This document shows positions 1 through 7,262 of a stretch of DNA of 11,450 bases, piece after piece. The first letter of the stretch is position 1. Each line of letters begins with the position of its first letter. The notes under the pieces were generated by a model, which saw nothing but the letters and a program-made list of their open reading frames with translations, made no database searches and was not told the DNA's origin. The position numbers and the translations under genes were made by a program. The stretch lies in contig CAZTJA010000100.1 in NCBI GenBank assembly GCA_964613745.1, positions 1-11,450 of the forward strand, given 5' to 3'. The DNA comes from CAZTJA01 sp964613745 (lineage in GTDB: Bacteria; Desulfobacterota; Desulfomonilia; Desulfomonilales; Desulfomonilaceae).

Positions 1-222
1 GATGATTTATTATCGCACAGATGTGTACGGTTAATCAATACAATTCTAAGGAAAGCTTGTAAGCAACTTGATTACCGATGAGTTTCTGTGAAACCTTGTA
101 TAAGACCGTTCGGGTGCGTGTAATGAGGAGCATATTAGGCCCGTGATTCATCAAAATCGCCTTCCGTCTTTAACTTGCCGCAGTTTTGTTCTAAGATGAC
201 GAAAACAGCTCAGTGAGGAAGT
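1..222. other. Left-end region without a recognisable gene
   Basis: No convincing coding sequence is visible here. Forward frame 1 is open from base 1 to a TGA at 79-81, so the first bases could be the C-terminal tail of a gene lying further left, but the 26 codons are too few to identify. No tRNA T-loop sequence or intrinsic terminator is visible. A weak promoter-like pair (TTAACT at 170-175, 16-base gap, TAAGAT at 192-197, each 4 of 6 to consensus) sits just upstream of the gene starting at 223 and may drive it. Confidence 0.4.
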
Positions 223-528
223 ATGGACCCAGGCAATGAACTCAAACAACAGGCAAATCCTCAACCGCCTCAAGAACCGCAAGAGGAAATATACGACGGG
301 CCCGAACCGGTCGAGTTAGTCTACAAAGTAGTAGCTGCCTTTTTGCTGATATGGCCGTTTTCCTGGTTGATAACTGCATTGCAGGATGTCTTGGAGCCGC
401 TGGTTTCCCTTCAGATCAGCAATATAATCGTTCTGGTTGGAATTCTGGGATTTCTGTTCATTATAGGCAGGACCGCGAGGCTGTTAAAACGACTTCACAA
501 ACATTTCTTGAATTCTGATCAGTCCTGA
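223..528 (+). CDS. Small two-helix membrane protein of unknown function
   Basis: I do not recognise this 101-residue protein. The N-terminal 30 residues are hydrophilic and rich in Pro, Gln and Glu. Two hydrophobic segments follow, at about residues 36-53 and 65-82, and the C-terminus (83-101) is basic (RTARLLKRLHKH). The positive-inside rule would put that basic tail in the cytoplasm; with two helices the Pro-rich head would be cytoplasmic too. The ATG at 223 is chosen because GAGG lies a few bases upstream. The gene stands alone on the plus strand, and its last 10 bases overlap the end of the convergent CDP-alcohol phosphatidyltransferase gene. A good ribosome site, a hydropathy pattern typical of small inner-membrane proteins and near-complete lack of alternative frames make it likely real; its role is unknown. 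Confidence 0.7.
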   Translation: MDPGNELKQQANPQPPQEPQEEIYDGPEPVELVYKVVAAFLLIWPFSWLITALQDVLEPLVSLQISNIIVLVGILGFLFIIGRTARLLKRLHKHFLNSDQS

Positions 529-1166
529 CGGCGCGATGCCTTCAATAAGCGATAAATGGTGGCGCCATTTGGATGAATGGCCAGGTAAATCAGAGCAGCG
601 GTAGCCATTTCCGGGACTATCGGGCTCATGAGACCTGCAGCAATCATAACTGATGTGCGTGTCCCTTTCGATGCCAGTGTAGGTTTCCCGATGGAGAGGT
701 GTAAGGCCTCAGCTCTCGCCGAGCCGTAGCTCACCAAGCCGGAGCCTACAATTGCGAGATATGAAAGAACGTAGAGGCCCCATTCGGCAATGGTCGTACC
801 TGAATTGATCACAAACACCGAGAGACCTATCACCATTGCCCCGTCGGAATATCTGTCCAACACGGAATCCAAGTAGGCGCCGGCCCGACTTTCAGTCTGG
901 GTCATTCTGGCATACTGACCGTCAACCCCATCCAATACTTGTCCTAATGCCGCCAAAACTCCTGCAGTAAAACCGAACCCCAGTCCGAAAAAGAATCCCC
1001 CGATTACGCCCATCATCATGGAACAGATGGAAACATGCCACGGACGAATCCATGTTGCCGTTCTCAAATGAGGCGTTATTCTTGCGGATAAATTGATTTT
1101 GATCCATTTCAATACGAAACGATCAGTGGGTTTAGTCGCCCAGCTCGGAACATCACGCACCTGCAT
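519..1166 (-). CDS. CDP-alcohol phosphatidyltransferase family protein
   Basis: This integral membrane enzyme belongs to the family that transfers a phosphoalcohol from a CDP-activated donor (often CDP-diacylglycerol) to an alcohol acceptor with release of CMP. The full family signature D-x2-D-G-x2-A-R-x8-G-x3-D-x3-D is intact: D79, D82, G83, A86, R87, G96, D100 and D104, the aspartates that bind two metal ions. Hydrophobic segments surround it (about 45-75, 110-150, 175-200), and a later SYGSARAEAL segment matches the conserved region after the active site in PgsA- and archaetidylinositol-phosphate-synthase-like members. At 215 residues the length is normal. The ATG at 1166 has AGGGTG upstream. 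It starts 28 bases after the stop of the M1 peptidase gene on the same strand, so the two are probably co-transcribed. The acceptor alcohol (glycerol phosphate, inositol phosphate or other) cannot be told from sequence. Confidence 0.88.
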   Translation of the reverse strand: MQVRDVPSWATKPTDRFVLKWIKINLSARITPHLRTATWIRPWHVSICSMMMGVIGGFFFGLGFGFTAGVLAALGQVLDGVDGQYARMTQTESRAGAYLDSVLDRYSDGAMVIGLSVFVINSGTTIAEWGLYVLSYLAIVGSGLVSYGSARAEALHLSIGKPTLASKGTRTSVMIAAGLMSPIVPEMATAALIYLAIHPNGATIYRLLKASRRQD

Positions 1167-1194
1167 ACATCACCCTAAAGACCGGCTTTTTCAT

Positions 1195-3846
1195 TTAACG
1201 ACCAAGATACGCCGAAGCTTGCCCATGGAGTGCAGGATTAATTTCCGCTGAGATTTTCTCTCGGATTCTCTCCAACACCGGTTTAACCATGCTCTGTAGG
1301 TCCGGTTTGAGATTTCTATAATGCTGCAATGCATTCAGCAAACGTCCAGCCGTAATATGATTAATGGTCGAGAGTTCCATAACTGTTTGCTCAAGCCATT
1401 CAAGGCCTTCCAAAGTCCATAGTTTCTTATTGTTTGCCGCCATCGGCAAAAAAAGTGCTCTGCACCAGGTCGGCTGTCTTGGGTCAAAACTTGGACGATC
1501 CTTCTCGTATCGGATCATATCGAACACGTCCGAACACGTTCCGGATGCAATAATTCTCAGGTAGTTTGCGTAAGCGCTAAGGTGATCATGCCATTGTTCG
1601 TACATATCGCTGAGAATCTCATGACGTTTCGGAGATGAACTTCTATTCAGCATTACTAAAGCAGACACACGATCCTGAATGGTCACTGATTCTTGAAAAT
1701 GGTTGAAGATCATGGAGTGGCTATCAGGAGTATCGTCACATGAAATCAATTCCAGTACGGCGTTCTTCAGGATTCGTTCCTGAATTCCATCCTTGGGAGA
1801 TTGAGGCTTTATGTACGTATTCGTTCTGTGAAAACATTCCACCAAATCATCCCTGTATGCCTTATTGACCGCCGTCATGAGCCGCTCCCGCGCTCTCACG
1901 AGTTCCGGATACCAAACTGCGTAACGGCGATCCACCGGCTGCTCTTCAATGCGTAAAAAATATGCTTTTAATGCGGGCGATAGAGAATAATCCCTCAGTA
2001 TGTCTCCGTACAGTTCCAACCAAATGGGAGAGACCGTATGCTCAGTATTCAAGAGCAGACCGACTCTTTCATGATCGGTAAGCCGGCGCATAGCTTCCAC
2101 TCGGTTGAATTGATTGGTATCCAGCCTGACTTGATGAACCAGTTCCTCGGAAGGAGAATTCTCGAGGGTAAGAGTCCCGTAAAATGAATAGTCTCGATTC
2201 ACTGAAGCAAAGGCGGGTGGGGAATTCAGGCTGTTGAACACTACGTCTTGGCTCTCTTTGGTAAGTTCCACGAGGCGTTCGCTACCGGGCACGATACCGC
2301 CGTTTTTTCCAAAAAGCGCAATGGAAATCGGAACGTGAAAAGGTCCGGCATCGGCCGGGGTCTCCTGCCGGAGACTCAAGCGAAACTGTCGGGAATCCGA
2401 ATCGTAATTTGTGGATGCAAAGACCTTGGGATAGCCCAAAACGTACAACCAGTTTCGTTTAAATTGCTCCAAAGATTTGCCGGAGACTTCCTCGAAACAT
2501 TCAAAAAACTGATCCGTATTCGCATTACCGTTATGATACCTGGAGAAATACAAGGTCTTACCGGCTTTAAAGTTCGTTTCTCCCACAACGAGTTTCAACA
2601 TCCGGATTACTTCTGCAGCTTTCACATACGTCACGCCGTCAATCAGTTCATCGGGGTCATTGAATCCGTCTCTCACGATTTTCCCGGCCGCTCCTCCATC
2701 TTCGATCGCCAACGGCCCGAGCAGAGGATTTCGAATCGAATCAACCTGGTTTAATCTCGTAAAATCGGGATCAAAAACATCGGACACAAACTCCCTCTCT
2801 ACGTGCACCGTATAAGCTTCATTCAGCCATACGTCAAAAGGCGTCTCCATGGTTGTTTCACTGCCGCACTGGTTGTGTTCAAATTCATGGACGATGACGG
2901 CGTGAGCGTACAGAAGCGATTGATCCAGAGTGTGCTCGTCAATCAATGCAGCGTCCGTAACTATGGTAGTGTTTCCGACGTTTTCCATTCCGCCGAAATT
3001 GGATTTGTTCATGCATATGGTACGATAGGTGTCCGCGGGGTATTCATAGTCCTGTCTATCATAAACCCAGAGCACGGATTCCTTGAGTATCTCCATAGGC
3101 ACTTCGGCGTCTTTTGTTCGGCCCGGAGGCACCAGGTATTCCAGCTTCACTCGTTTTCCATTGGGATAAACAACTTCGTCGGAAAAAACATCCCAGGTCC
3201 CTGCAACGGCCAAGAAAAGGTATGGAGCCATTGGTACGTTGTTAATGAACGTTATTATTTGACGGGAAGCATCATCGGATTTCGGCACAGGTTTGCCTAA
3301 TGGGTTGCTTACCTTGTCAATGTTACCATTGCTGATCAGGTGAGTGTAGCGAACATCGCCTTCCAAAATGGTCCGCATAGTACATTTGGCACGGCAGTCG
3401 TCAATGATCGGCATAATTCTCTGAAAGCCCCACTGTTGACACTGAGACATGTATTGTTGCGGAGCTCCGGGCGGGGTGTCGTCTTTGTAAATGCCTTCCA
3501 AAATGGTGTCCGAAGCGATACACCTGGTCCTCGTCCGTATAGCGAAATCCCGACCCTCCAAAACTTCCTCTGGAAGAATCACTTTGAGCTTTGCTCGATC
3601 CTTATCATAGGAATATTGAGAAGCTTTGACTGATAATTCCTTCGTTAATAAACCTGTCTCAACCGACAGAATTTCTAAATCCTTTGCATCGAGTTCAACA
3701 TTTGCGAGTGCTTTCAGGGCCGTCATGAAGAGCGTTATTTCCGCTTCAATGTAATCCGGAAGAAAATTAATGTAGATATCGAGATGGTTTAATTTGAGCG
3801 GCAATTCGCCAAAATCTTCACGTTTAAACTTGTACAATTGAGACAT
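1195..3846 (-). CDS. pepN: M1-family (PepN-like) zinc aminopeptidase, divergent
   Basis: A zinc metallopeptidase that removes N-terminal residues from peptides, probably in the cytoplasm because there is no signal peptide. At 883 residues it is close to E. coli PepN (870). Seen directly: exopeptidase motif GGMEN (285-289); zinc motif HEFEH (H320, H324) followed after 18 residues by the third ligand E343; general base E321; and Y407 in GVTYVKAAEV, matching the transition-state Tyr381 region of PepN. Residues from about 486 (FRLSLRQETPADAG, then HVPISIALFGKNG) resemble the beta domain that follows the catalytic domain in PepN, and the rest is a helical C-terminal domain. Unusual points: the sequence after HEXXH (NQCGSETTMETPFDVWLNE) is closer to eukaryotic-type M1 enzymes than to PepN, Gln137 occupies the place of PepN Glu121, and the HPIRPD motif is absent. 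ATG at 3846 follows AGGGGAA. First gene of a pair with the phosphatidyltransferase. Confidence 0.88.
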   Translation of the reverse strand: MSQLYKFKREDFGELPLKLNHLDIYINFLPDYIEAEITLFMTALKALANVELDAKDLEILSVETGLLTKELSVKASQYSYDKDRAKLKVILPEEVLEGRDFAIRTRTRCIASDTILEGIYKDDTPPGAPQQYMSQCQQWGFQRIMPIIDDCRAKCTMRTILEGDVRYTHLISNGNIDKVSNPLGKPVPKSDDASRQIITFINNVPMAPYLFLAVAGTWDVFSDEVVYPNGKRVKLEYLVPPGRTKDAEVPMEILKESVLWVYDRQDYEYPADTYRTICMNKSNFGGMENVGNTTIVTDAALIDEHTLDQSLLYAHAVIVHEFEHNQCGSETTMETPFDVWLNEAYTVHVEREFVSDVFDPDFTRLNQVDSIRNPLLGPLAIEDGGAAGKIVRDGFNDPDELIDGVTYVKAAEVIRMLKLVVGETNFKAGKTLYFSRYHNGNANTDQFFECFEEVSGKSLEQFKRNWLYVLGYPKVFASTNYDSDSRQFRLSLRQETPADAGPFHVPISIALFGKNGGIVPGSERLVELTKESQDVVFNSLNSPPAFASVNRDYSFYGTLTLENSPSEELVHQVRLDTNQFNRVEAMRRLTDHERVGLLLNTEHTVSPIWLELYGDILRDYSLSPALKAYFLRIEEQPVDRRYAVWYPELVRARERLMTAVNKAYRDDLVECFHRTNTYIKPQSPKDGIQERILKNAVLELISCDDTPDSHSMIFNHFQESVTIQDRVSALVMLNRSSSPKRHEILSDMYEQWHDHLSAYANYLRIIASGTCSDVFDMIRYEKDRPSFDPRQPTWCRALFLPMAANNKKLWTLEGLEWLEQTVMELSTINHITAGRLLNALQHYRNLKPDLQSMVKPVLERIREKISAEINPALHGQASAYLGR

Positions 3847-3881
3847 ACGTATTCCCCTGAACTATTACTATTATTCACTTG

Positions 3882-3910
3882 AGCCTAAGAGTAAACGTAG
3901 TGAAAGTCAA
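3882..3910 (-). promoter_or_regulatory. Candidate sigma70 promoter for the M1 peptidase operon
   Basis: On the minus strand TTGACT (complement of 3905-3910, 5 of 6 to the -35 consensus) is followed after exactly 17 bases by TAGGCT (complement of 3882-3887, 3 of 6 to the -10 consensus). The predicted start would give a leader of about 30 bases before the ATG at 3846. The -35 box is good and the -10 box poor, so this is tentative. Confidence 0.35.
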
Positions 3911-3978
3911 CGAAACAAAAAAGTAGAAATCAGAGCACTAGTTACAGATGGGAGATTAGTCGCAATATGGATCTGCTG

Positions 3979-4419
3979 TTAGATTTTCTCTTCCGGTAGG
4001 CGAACGATGTTCAGCCAGAATCCATCAATGGATTTGATGACCGAAACAAATTTGTCCAGATCGACAGGTTTGGTGATGACGCAATTGGCGTGCAACTCGT
4101 AGCTGTGAACCACATCTTCGTCAGCTTTCGACGTAGTAAGAACAAGAACCGGGATTCGCCGTAAATCCGGATCCCGTTTGATTTCCGCAAGAACTTCTCT
4201 ACCGTCACGCTTCGGCAAGTTAAGATCCAGCAGTATCAAATCCGGTATGGGCCTGTCAGAGTATTTTCCTTCCGCATTCAAAAAAGCCATCGCCTCCACC
4301 CCATCTCCCATAACGGAAATGTTGGTGGCTACTTTTGTCTCCTTGAGAGCTTCTTTTGTTATGAGCACATCAACTGGATTATCTTCGACGATAAGAATTT
4401 CAAGAGGTCTGCCGTTCAT
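3979..4419 (-). CDS. Stand-alone receiver-domain response regulator (Rcp1/CheY type)
   Basis: A single phosphoreceiver domain of 146 residues with no output domain. It has every catalytic residue: acidic pair E12 and D13 in VEDNPVD, phosphoacceptor D65 in LLDLNLPKRDG, switch Thr T95 in LVLTTS, and K117 in ITKPVD. The VEDNP-x-D pattern and the long loop before the phosphorylation strand are typical of Rcp1-like regulators, which are usually phosphorylated by phytochrome or other hybrid sensor kinases and act by protein-protein contact. No histidine kinase lies in the window, so the partner is encoded elsewhere. The frame is open upstream to a TTG at 4434, but the ATG at 4419 is chosen because AGGGG sits five bases before it. 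It lies 110 bases downstream of the PspA-like gene on the same strand and may be read with it or from its own promoter. Confidence 0.9.
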   Translation of the reverse strand: MNGRPLEILIVEDNPVDVLITKEALKETKVATNISVMGDGVEAMAFLNAEGKYSDRPIPDLILLDLNLPKRDGREVLAEIKRDPDLRRIPVLVLTTSKADEDVVHSYELHANCVITKPVDLDKFVSVIKSIDGFWLNIVRLPEEKI

Positions 4420-4443
4420 TTCCACCCCTGACAAGGTTTCCGT

Positions 4444-4513
4444 TTCAATTAATGCGAGTAGGACAAGATTTTAGTAGGTTTACCAACCACCTGATCGGAT
4501 TCTTCAATTAATG
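4444..4513. repeat. 11-bp direct repeat upstream of the response regulator
   Basis: TTCAATTAATG occurs exactly at 4444-4454 and again at 4503-4513, 59 bases apart, both in the spacer between the PspA-like gene and the receiver gene. The core TTCAATT also occurs in the palindrome upstream of the PspA-like gene (5342-5351). It could be a pair of regulator sites, or chance in AT-rich spacer. Confidence 0.4.
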
Positions 4514-4529
4514 AATCAACTCGACTAAA

Positions 4530-5276
4530 TCAGCCTAAATCCCTCACCTTGTTTTTTGCTCCTTGCTTGTTTTCCATTCTAGCTTTAAGTAGTTCATCAA
4601 ATCTGGATTCTGCAAGTTTTTGCTTTCCCAATTCTTCATAATTCTTGTCGTGAATCTCGGTTTTGGTCGATCCCATTTCCGCTGCAATCTTGGCTCTAGC
4701 TCGCATGTTCTCGACCTTCTCACGAATTGCAATTATTGACTCATCTACCGCCGTTTCTCCAATACCCTTGAGCCGATCTTCCAGACTTAGCATTTGCTGG
4801 GTCGAAACGTATACGGCCACCATTTCGCTTTGCTCTTTCTTGAGCTTTTCGATTTCATCCATGAAGGATCGGAGTCTTCCTTTATATTCCTCCACTTTCC
4901 TGCTTTGAGTATCCAGCTCTTGAGTCAAGCTTAACTGCTTGTTATCGATTTCCTGAATCCTCATCTGGAAATGCGTTCCTCGTTCTCGGTGGACCGGATT
5001 CTGGGGCTCCGCTTCCGCTGCAGTAAGGGCTCCTTCCAGCTTTTGTTGCAGTTCATCTTCTTCTCGCTCAAGCTCTTTCAAGGTCTGAGCGGTGCGCTCA
5101 CGTTCACGCGCGAGCAATGCAACGGCCCCTTCCATGTCCTTATATTTTCTCTTGGCTTCATCGATTGCTGTAGCATAAGTCGATTTTATCGCTTCCGGAC
5201 TACCGGAGACCAGATCATCACCCGCACGAATGAAAAATCCCTTCAGCATTGCCCAAAGTTTGCCGAAATAACTCAT
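4530..5276 (-). CDS. pspA: PspA/IM30-family membrane-stress protein
   Basis: A 248-residue, almost entirely helical protein of the PspA/IM30 (Vipp1) family, bacterial relatives of ESCRT-III that bind the inner face of the cytoplasmic membrane through an N-terminal amphipathic helix and polymerise to maintain its integrity. Visible here: an amphipathic start (MSYFGKLWAMLKGFF, residues 1-15), then long charged heptad-rich helices from about 27 to 200 with the usual Ala/Arg/Glu-rich pattern, and a final helix at about 205-236. There is no signal peptide or membrane span. The start ATG at 5276 follows a perfect AGGAGG with five-base spacing, predicting strong expression. No pspB, pspC or pspF is nearby; instead thymidylate kinase lies upstream and a receiver protein downstream. 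A tight family subgroup cannot be assigned by eye. Confidence 0.85.
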   Translation of the reverse strand: MSYFGKLWAMLKGFFIRAGDDLVSGSPEAIKSTYATAIDEAKRKYKDMEGAVALLARERERTAQTLKELEREEDELQQKLEGALTAAEAEPQNPVHRERGTHFQMRIQEIDNKQLSLTQELDTQSRKVEEYKGRLRSFMDEIEKLKKEQSEMVAVYVSTQQMLSLEDRLKGIGETAVDESIIAIREKVENMRARAKIAAEMGSTKTEIHDKNYEELGKQKLAESRFDELLKARMENKQGAKNKVRDLG

Positions 5277-5330
5277 AAAAGCCTCCTAATGTACCGGCAG
5301 GGACTGCAAAGACCAAGTCGGACCTCATTG

Positions 5331-5351
5331 ATTGTAGCAAATTCAATTGAA
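5331..5351 (-). promoter_or_regulatory. Extended -10 promoter and adjacent palindrome upstream of pspA
   Basis: On the minus strand TGCTACAAT (complement of 5331-5339) is an extended -10 element (TGN plus TACAAT, 5 of 6). No good -35 box is seen at the expected distance. Immediately upstream is the perfect 10-bp palindrome TTCAATTGAA (5342-5351), placed where a regulator could contact polymerase. No sigma54 pattern (GG/GC with 10-base spacing) was found. Predicted leader is about 48 bases. Confidence 0.4.
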
Positions 5352-5355
5352 AAAA

Positions 5356-5961
5356 CTATTGTCCGTCATAATTCCGAGATTCTTTTTCAAAACATTGTAG
5401 AGTTTTAGACCATATTGATTCGTGTACCTGTTGAGGGGATAAACTCCCGTCAATTCTTATTAAATAAGAGAATTCCATCGAATCGTAGATTTCTTGAACT
5501 CTTTTCAAAAAATCCGTTCGCTCGAAAATGGAAAATCCCTCGCTGCGTCCCTTCGAAATACGTTGCATGCAGGTGTGCAAGGGAACATTCAGAACAAACA
5601 AAAGATCAGGTTCCGGAAAATCAGCAACACTATTTTCTAAAATCTCCCGATAATTAAGACCGGAAGCACCCTGATAAGCTGCGGTTGAATAAAAATATCT
5701 GTCGCAGACGACGGCTTCGCCGCGCCCCAATGCAGGCAGGATGACAGTGTCAACATGGTCCCGTCTGTCTTCCATAAAGAGCTTGAGCTCATCACTAGGA
5801 TCAAGTCTCTCCTTCAGAAGTCTTATTTTTTGACCAATCTGACCCGCGGAAGGTTCAGAGGTCAAAATCACCTTTCTTCCGATTTGAGTGAGACGATCCG
5901 CTAATAATGCTGCCTGCAGTGACTTGCCGGATCCATCCAATCCTTCTAACACAATAAACAA
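5356..5961 (-). CDS. tmk: Thymidylate kinase (dTMP kinase)
   Basis: Cytoplasmic enzyme phosphorylating dTMP to dTDP with ATP, a required step to dTTP. At 201 residues it has the usual length. The P-loop is GLDGSGKS (7-14), followed by SEPSAGQIG (35-43) in place of the common REPGGT segment, the DRY motif at 87-89 with YSTAAYQG (91-98) for dTMP binding, and an Arg-containing lid (RISKGRSEGFSIFE, 134-147). The start must be the TTG at 5961: in this frame a TGA lies six codons upstream (5977-5979) with no ATG or GTG between, and MFIVLEGLDG is a normal family N-terminus. The preceding phosphoesterase stop lies one base before this TTG and there is no strong Shine-Dalgarno site, so translation is probably coupled to that gene. 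tmk often sits with holB; that gene is not here. Confidence 0.93.
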   Translation of the reverse strand: MFIVLEGLDGSGKSLQAALLADRLTQIGRKVILTSEPSAGQIGQKIRLLKERLDPSDELKLFMEDRRDHVDTVILPALGRGEAVVCDRYFYSTAAYQGASGLNYREILENSVADFPEPDLLFVLNVPLHTCMQRISKGRSEGFSIFERTDFLKRVQEIYDSMEFSYLIRIDGSLSPQQVHESIWSKTLQCFEKESRNYDGQ

Positions 5962-5962
5962 T

Positions 5963-7123
5963 CTATTTCTCGGATTTCAAAATGAATGATTTGAGAATTC
6001 TCAAGTCTTCCGGTTTTTGAGGTTGAACATCGGATCCGATGACATCCATCCGCACACCGTTTGAATCAACAGTAACAAGGCACCAACCCCAATAAGGCTT
6101 ACGTGTATCATCCCAAGGCCAATTGATGGATGCCCGTTGGTTCTGCGGATGGCCGTCATAAAGAATAGTATTGGTCTTTTTCTTGGTGTCTGCACCATTC
6201 AGGGGATAGATTTTTTCGGTCACTCCACCGGAAATAACGTGCCACACTCCCTCGACCAATTGAACTTGAATGTTGTGTTCGTGCCCTGAAAAATACCCGA
6301 TAACGCCATATTTTTTTAGTATATTCCAGAATCGATCTCGTTCGGTCCTTTGGTCTATGCCGAAACGAGGATCATAATTTGAGCAACCGTACTGAGGATC
6401 AAAAAACGGCACGGAATCCCACATGTGACCTCCGCCGGGAAATGCGGGTGAGTGACTGGTGACAAAAATGCGTTTGCCTGATTCAGCGGCCTGTTTCAGG
6501 TCGGCTTCCAGCCATGATATTGTCTCGTTAGAAAATGTATTATGATGATGGAGATTGTACGCATTCAAAACGACAAAATGATTACCCGCCATGTCGAATG
6601 AATACGTCAGACCAAGGTCGGAAGCAGGGCCGTTTTTGCCCGGGATCATATCCGAAAAGAGTTCGGTGAAGAGTGCAAAATTTGCTGGAGATGTATAGTA
6701 GGGACGAGAATTTCCACATCTTTCATCTATCGTTTTCTCGTTCAATTCAGCCACATCATGATTGCCCGCAGTTATGCTGATTTGCATTCCTGAATCCGCA
6801 AGAGGTTTCATTACTTCCCGCCACTTGTGGAACATTATGCGATTGCACTCAGCTACACTTTGCGCATCCCGTTTCAGATAGCCTGCAATGAGATCTCCTG
6901 GAAAAAGTACCAACTTGATGGTTCCGGACGTATTCCGGTTCAGAATATCGGTCACGAGGATTGGGAGAATACTGGAAACTCCGGAATTCGAATCGGTGCA
7001 CTTGGCAATGTGAGTGTCGCTGCGTGAGTCGCACAGAAAAGCAAATTGGAAAACTTCATTGGATTCCGCAGAGTTAGTCAGGGCCAGCAGGATTGCAAGA
7101 CAACACACTGTCAGTCTGCGCAT
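5963..7123 (-). CDS. Exported calcineurin-like metallophosphoesterase
   Basis: A 386-residue phosphoesterase of the calcineurin-like fold with a Sec signal peptide (residues 1 to about 19, cleavage near SA-ES), so it should act in the periplasm. Metal-site motifs in order: D32 in CDSR, GD at 76-77, GNHD (120-123), SH at 223-224 (VTSHSP) and GHEH (280-283). The usual D-x-H of the first motif is D-x-R here (D32, R34), a variant that would change the first metal site. A run of His (192-194) and a Cys-containing insert (about 236-262) lie between motifs. The frame is open to 7249, but the ATG at 7123 is chosen because GGAGGG precedes it by four bases and the signal peptide starts there. It is followed one base after its stop by tmk. 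The substrate is unknown; nucleotide, phosphodiester or phosphoprotein substrates are all possible for the fold. Confidence 0.85.
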   Translation of the reverse strand: MRRLTVCCLAILLALTNSAESNEVFQFAFLCDSRSDTHIAKCTDSNSGVSSILPILVTDILNRNTSGTIKLVLFPGDLIAGYLKRDAQSVAECNRIMFHKWREVMKPLADSGMQISITAGNHDVAELNEKTIDERCGNSRPYYTSPANFALFTELFSDMIPGKNGPASDLGLTYSFDMAGNHFVVLNAYNLHHHNTFSNETISWLEADLKQAAESGKRIFVTSHSPAFPGGGHMWDSVPFFDPQYGCSNYDPRFGIDQRTERDRFWNILKKYGVIGYFSGHEHNIQVQLVEGVWHVISGGVTEKIYPLNGADTKKKTNTILYDGHPQNQRASINWPWDDTRKPYWGWCLVTVDSNGVRMDVIGSDVQPQKPEDLRILKSFILKSEK

Positions 7124-7149
7124 ATGTCCCTCCAAGAATGTAATAGAGT

Positions 7150-7164
7150 TTCCGAGGTTCGGAA
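7150..7164. repeat. Perfect 6-3-6 inverted repeat upstream of the phosphoesterase gene
   Basis: TTCCGA-GGT-TCGGAA is an exact inverted repeat 27 bases upstream of the phosphoesterase start codon at 7123. It lies between the prs-rplY terminator and the ribosome-binding site, so it could be an operator for the phosphoesterase-tmk operon or a small leader hairpin. No convincing promoter boxes could be placed around it. Confidence 0.4.
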
Positions 7165-7205
7165 CCAAAGTACATTTAGATCGAAATTGTAAAATTTTGA
7201 TGAGT

Positions 7206-7235
7206 AAAAAAAGAAAGGCGACCGTAAGTCGCCTT
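7206..7235 (-). terminator. Rho-independent terminator after rplY (ctc)
   Basis: Minus-strand reading gives an 8-bp GC-rich stem (complement of 7228-7235 pairing with that of 7215-7222: AAGGCGAC and GTCGCCTT) with a five-base loop, followed by TC and a run of seven T (complement of 7206-7212). It lies 28 bases beyond the rplY stop and ends the prs-rplY transcript. The plus-strand side also carries an interrupted T-run, so some reverse activity is possible. Confidence 0.85.
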
Positions 7236-7262
7236 CTTTTTCGAATCAATTCAAAGACCCAA

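Noticed and set aside
2248..2754. Plus-strand frame of 168 codons inside the M1 peptidase gene
   Set aside because: It is antisense to a catalytic-domain sequence with clear motifs and has no start signal; such long shadow frames are expected opposite large genes.
5340..5360. Possible sigma54 promoter for pspA, as in enterobacteria
   Set aside because: A TTTGC is present but the GG element at the fixed distance upstream is absent, while an extended -10 sigma70-type element is present.
4971..5408. Plus-strand frame of 145 codons across the PspA-like gene and its upstream region
   Set aside because: It is an antisense shadow of a helical coiled-coil gene; its composition is Ser/Phe/Leu-rich as expected for the complement of Glu/Lys/Arg codons.
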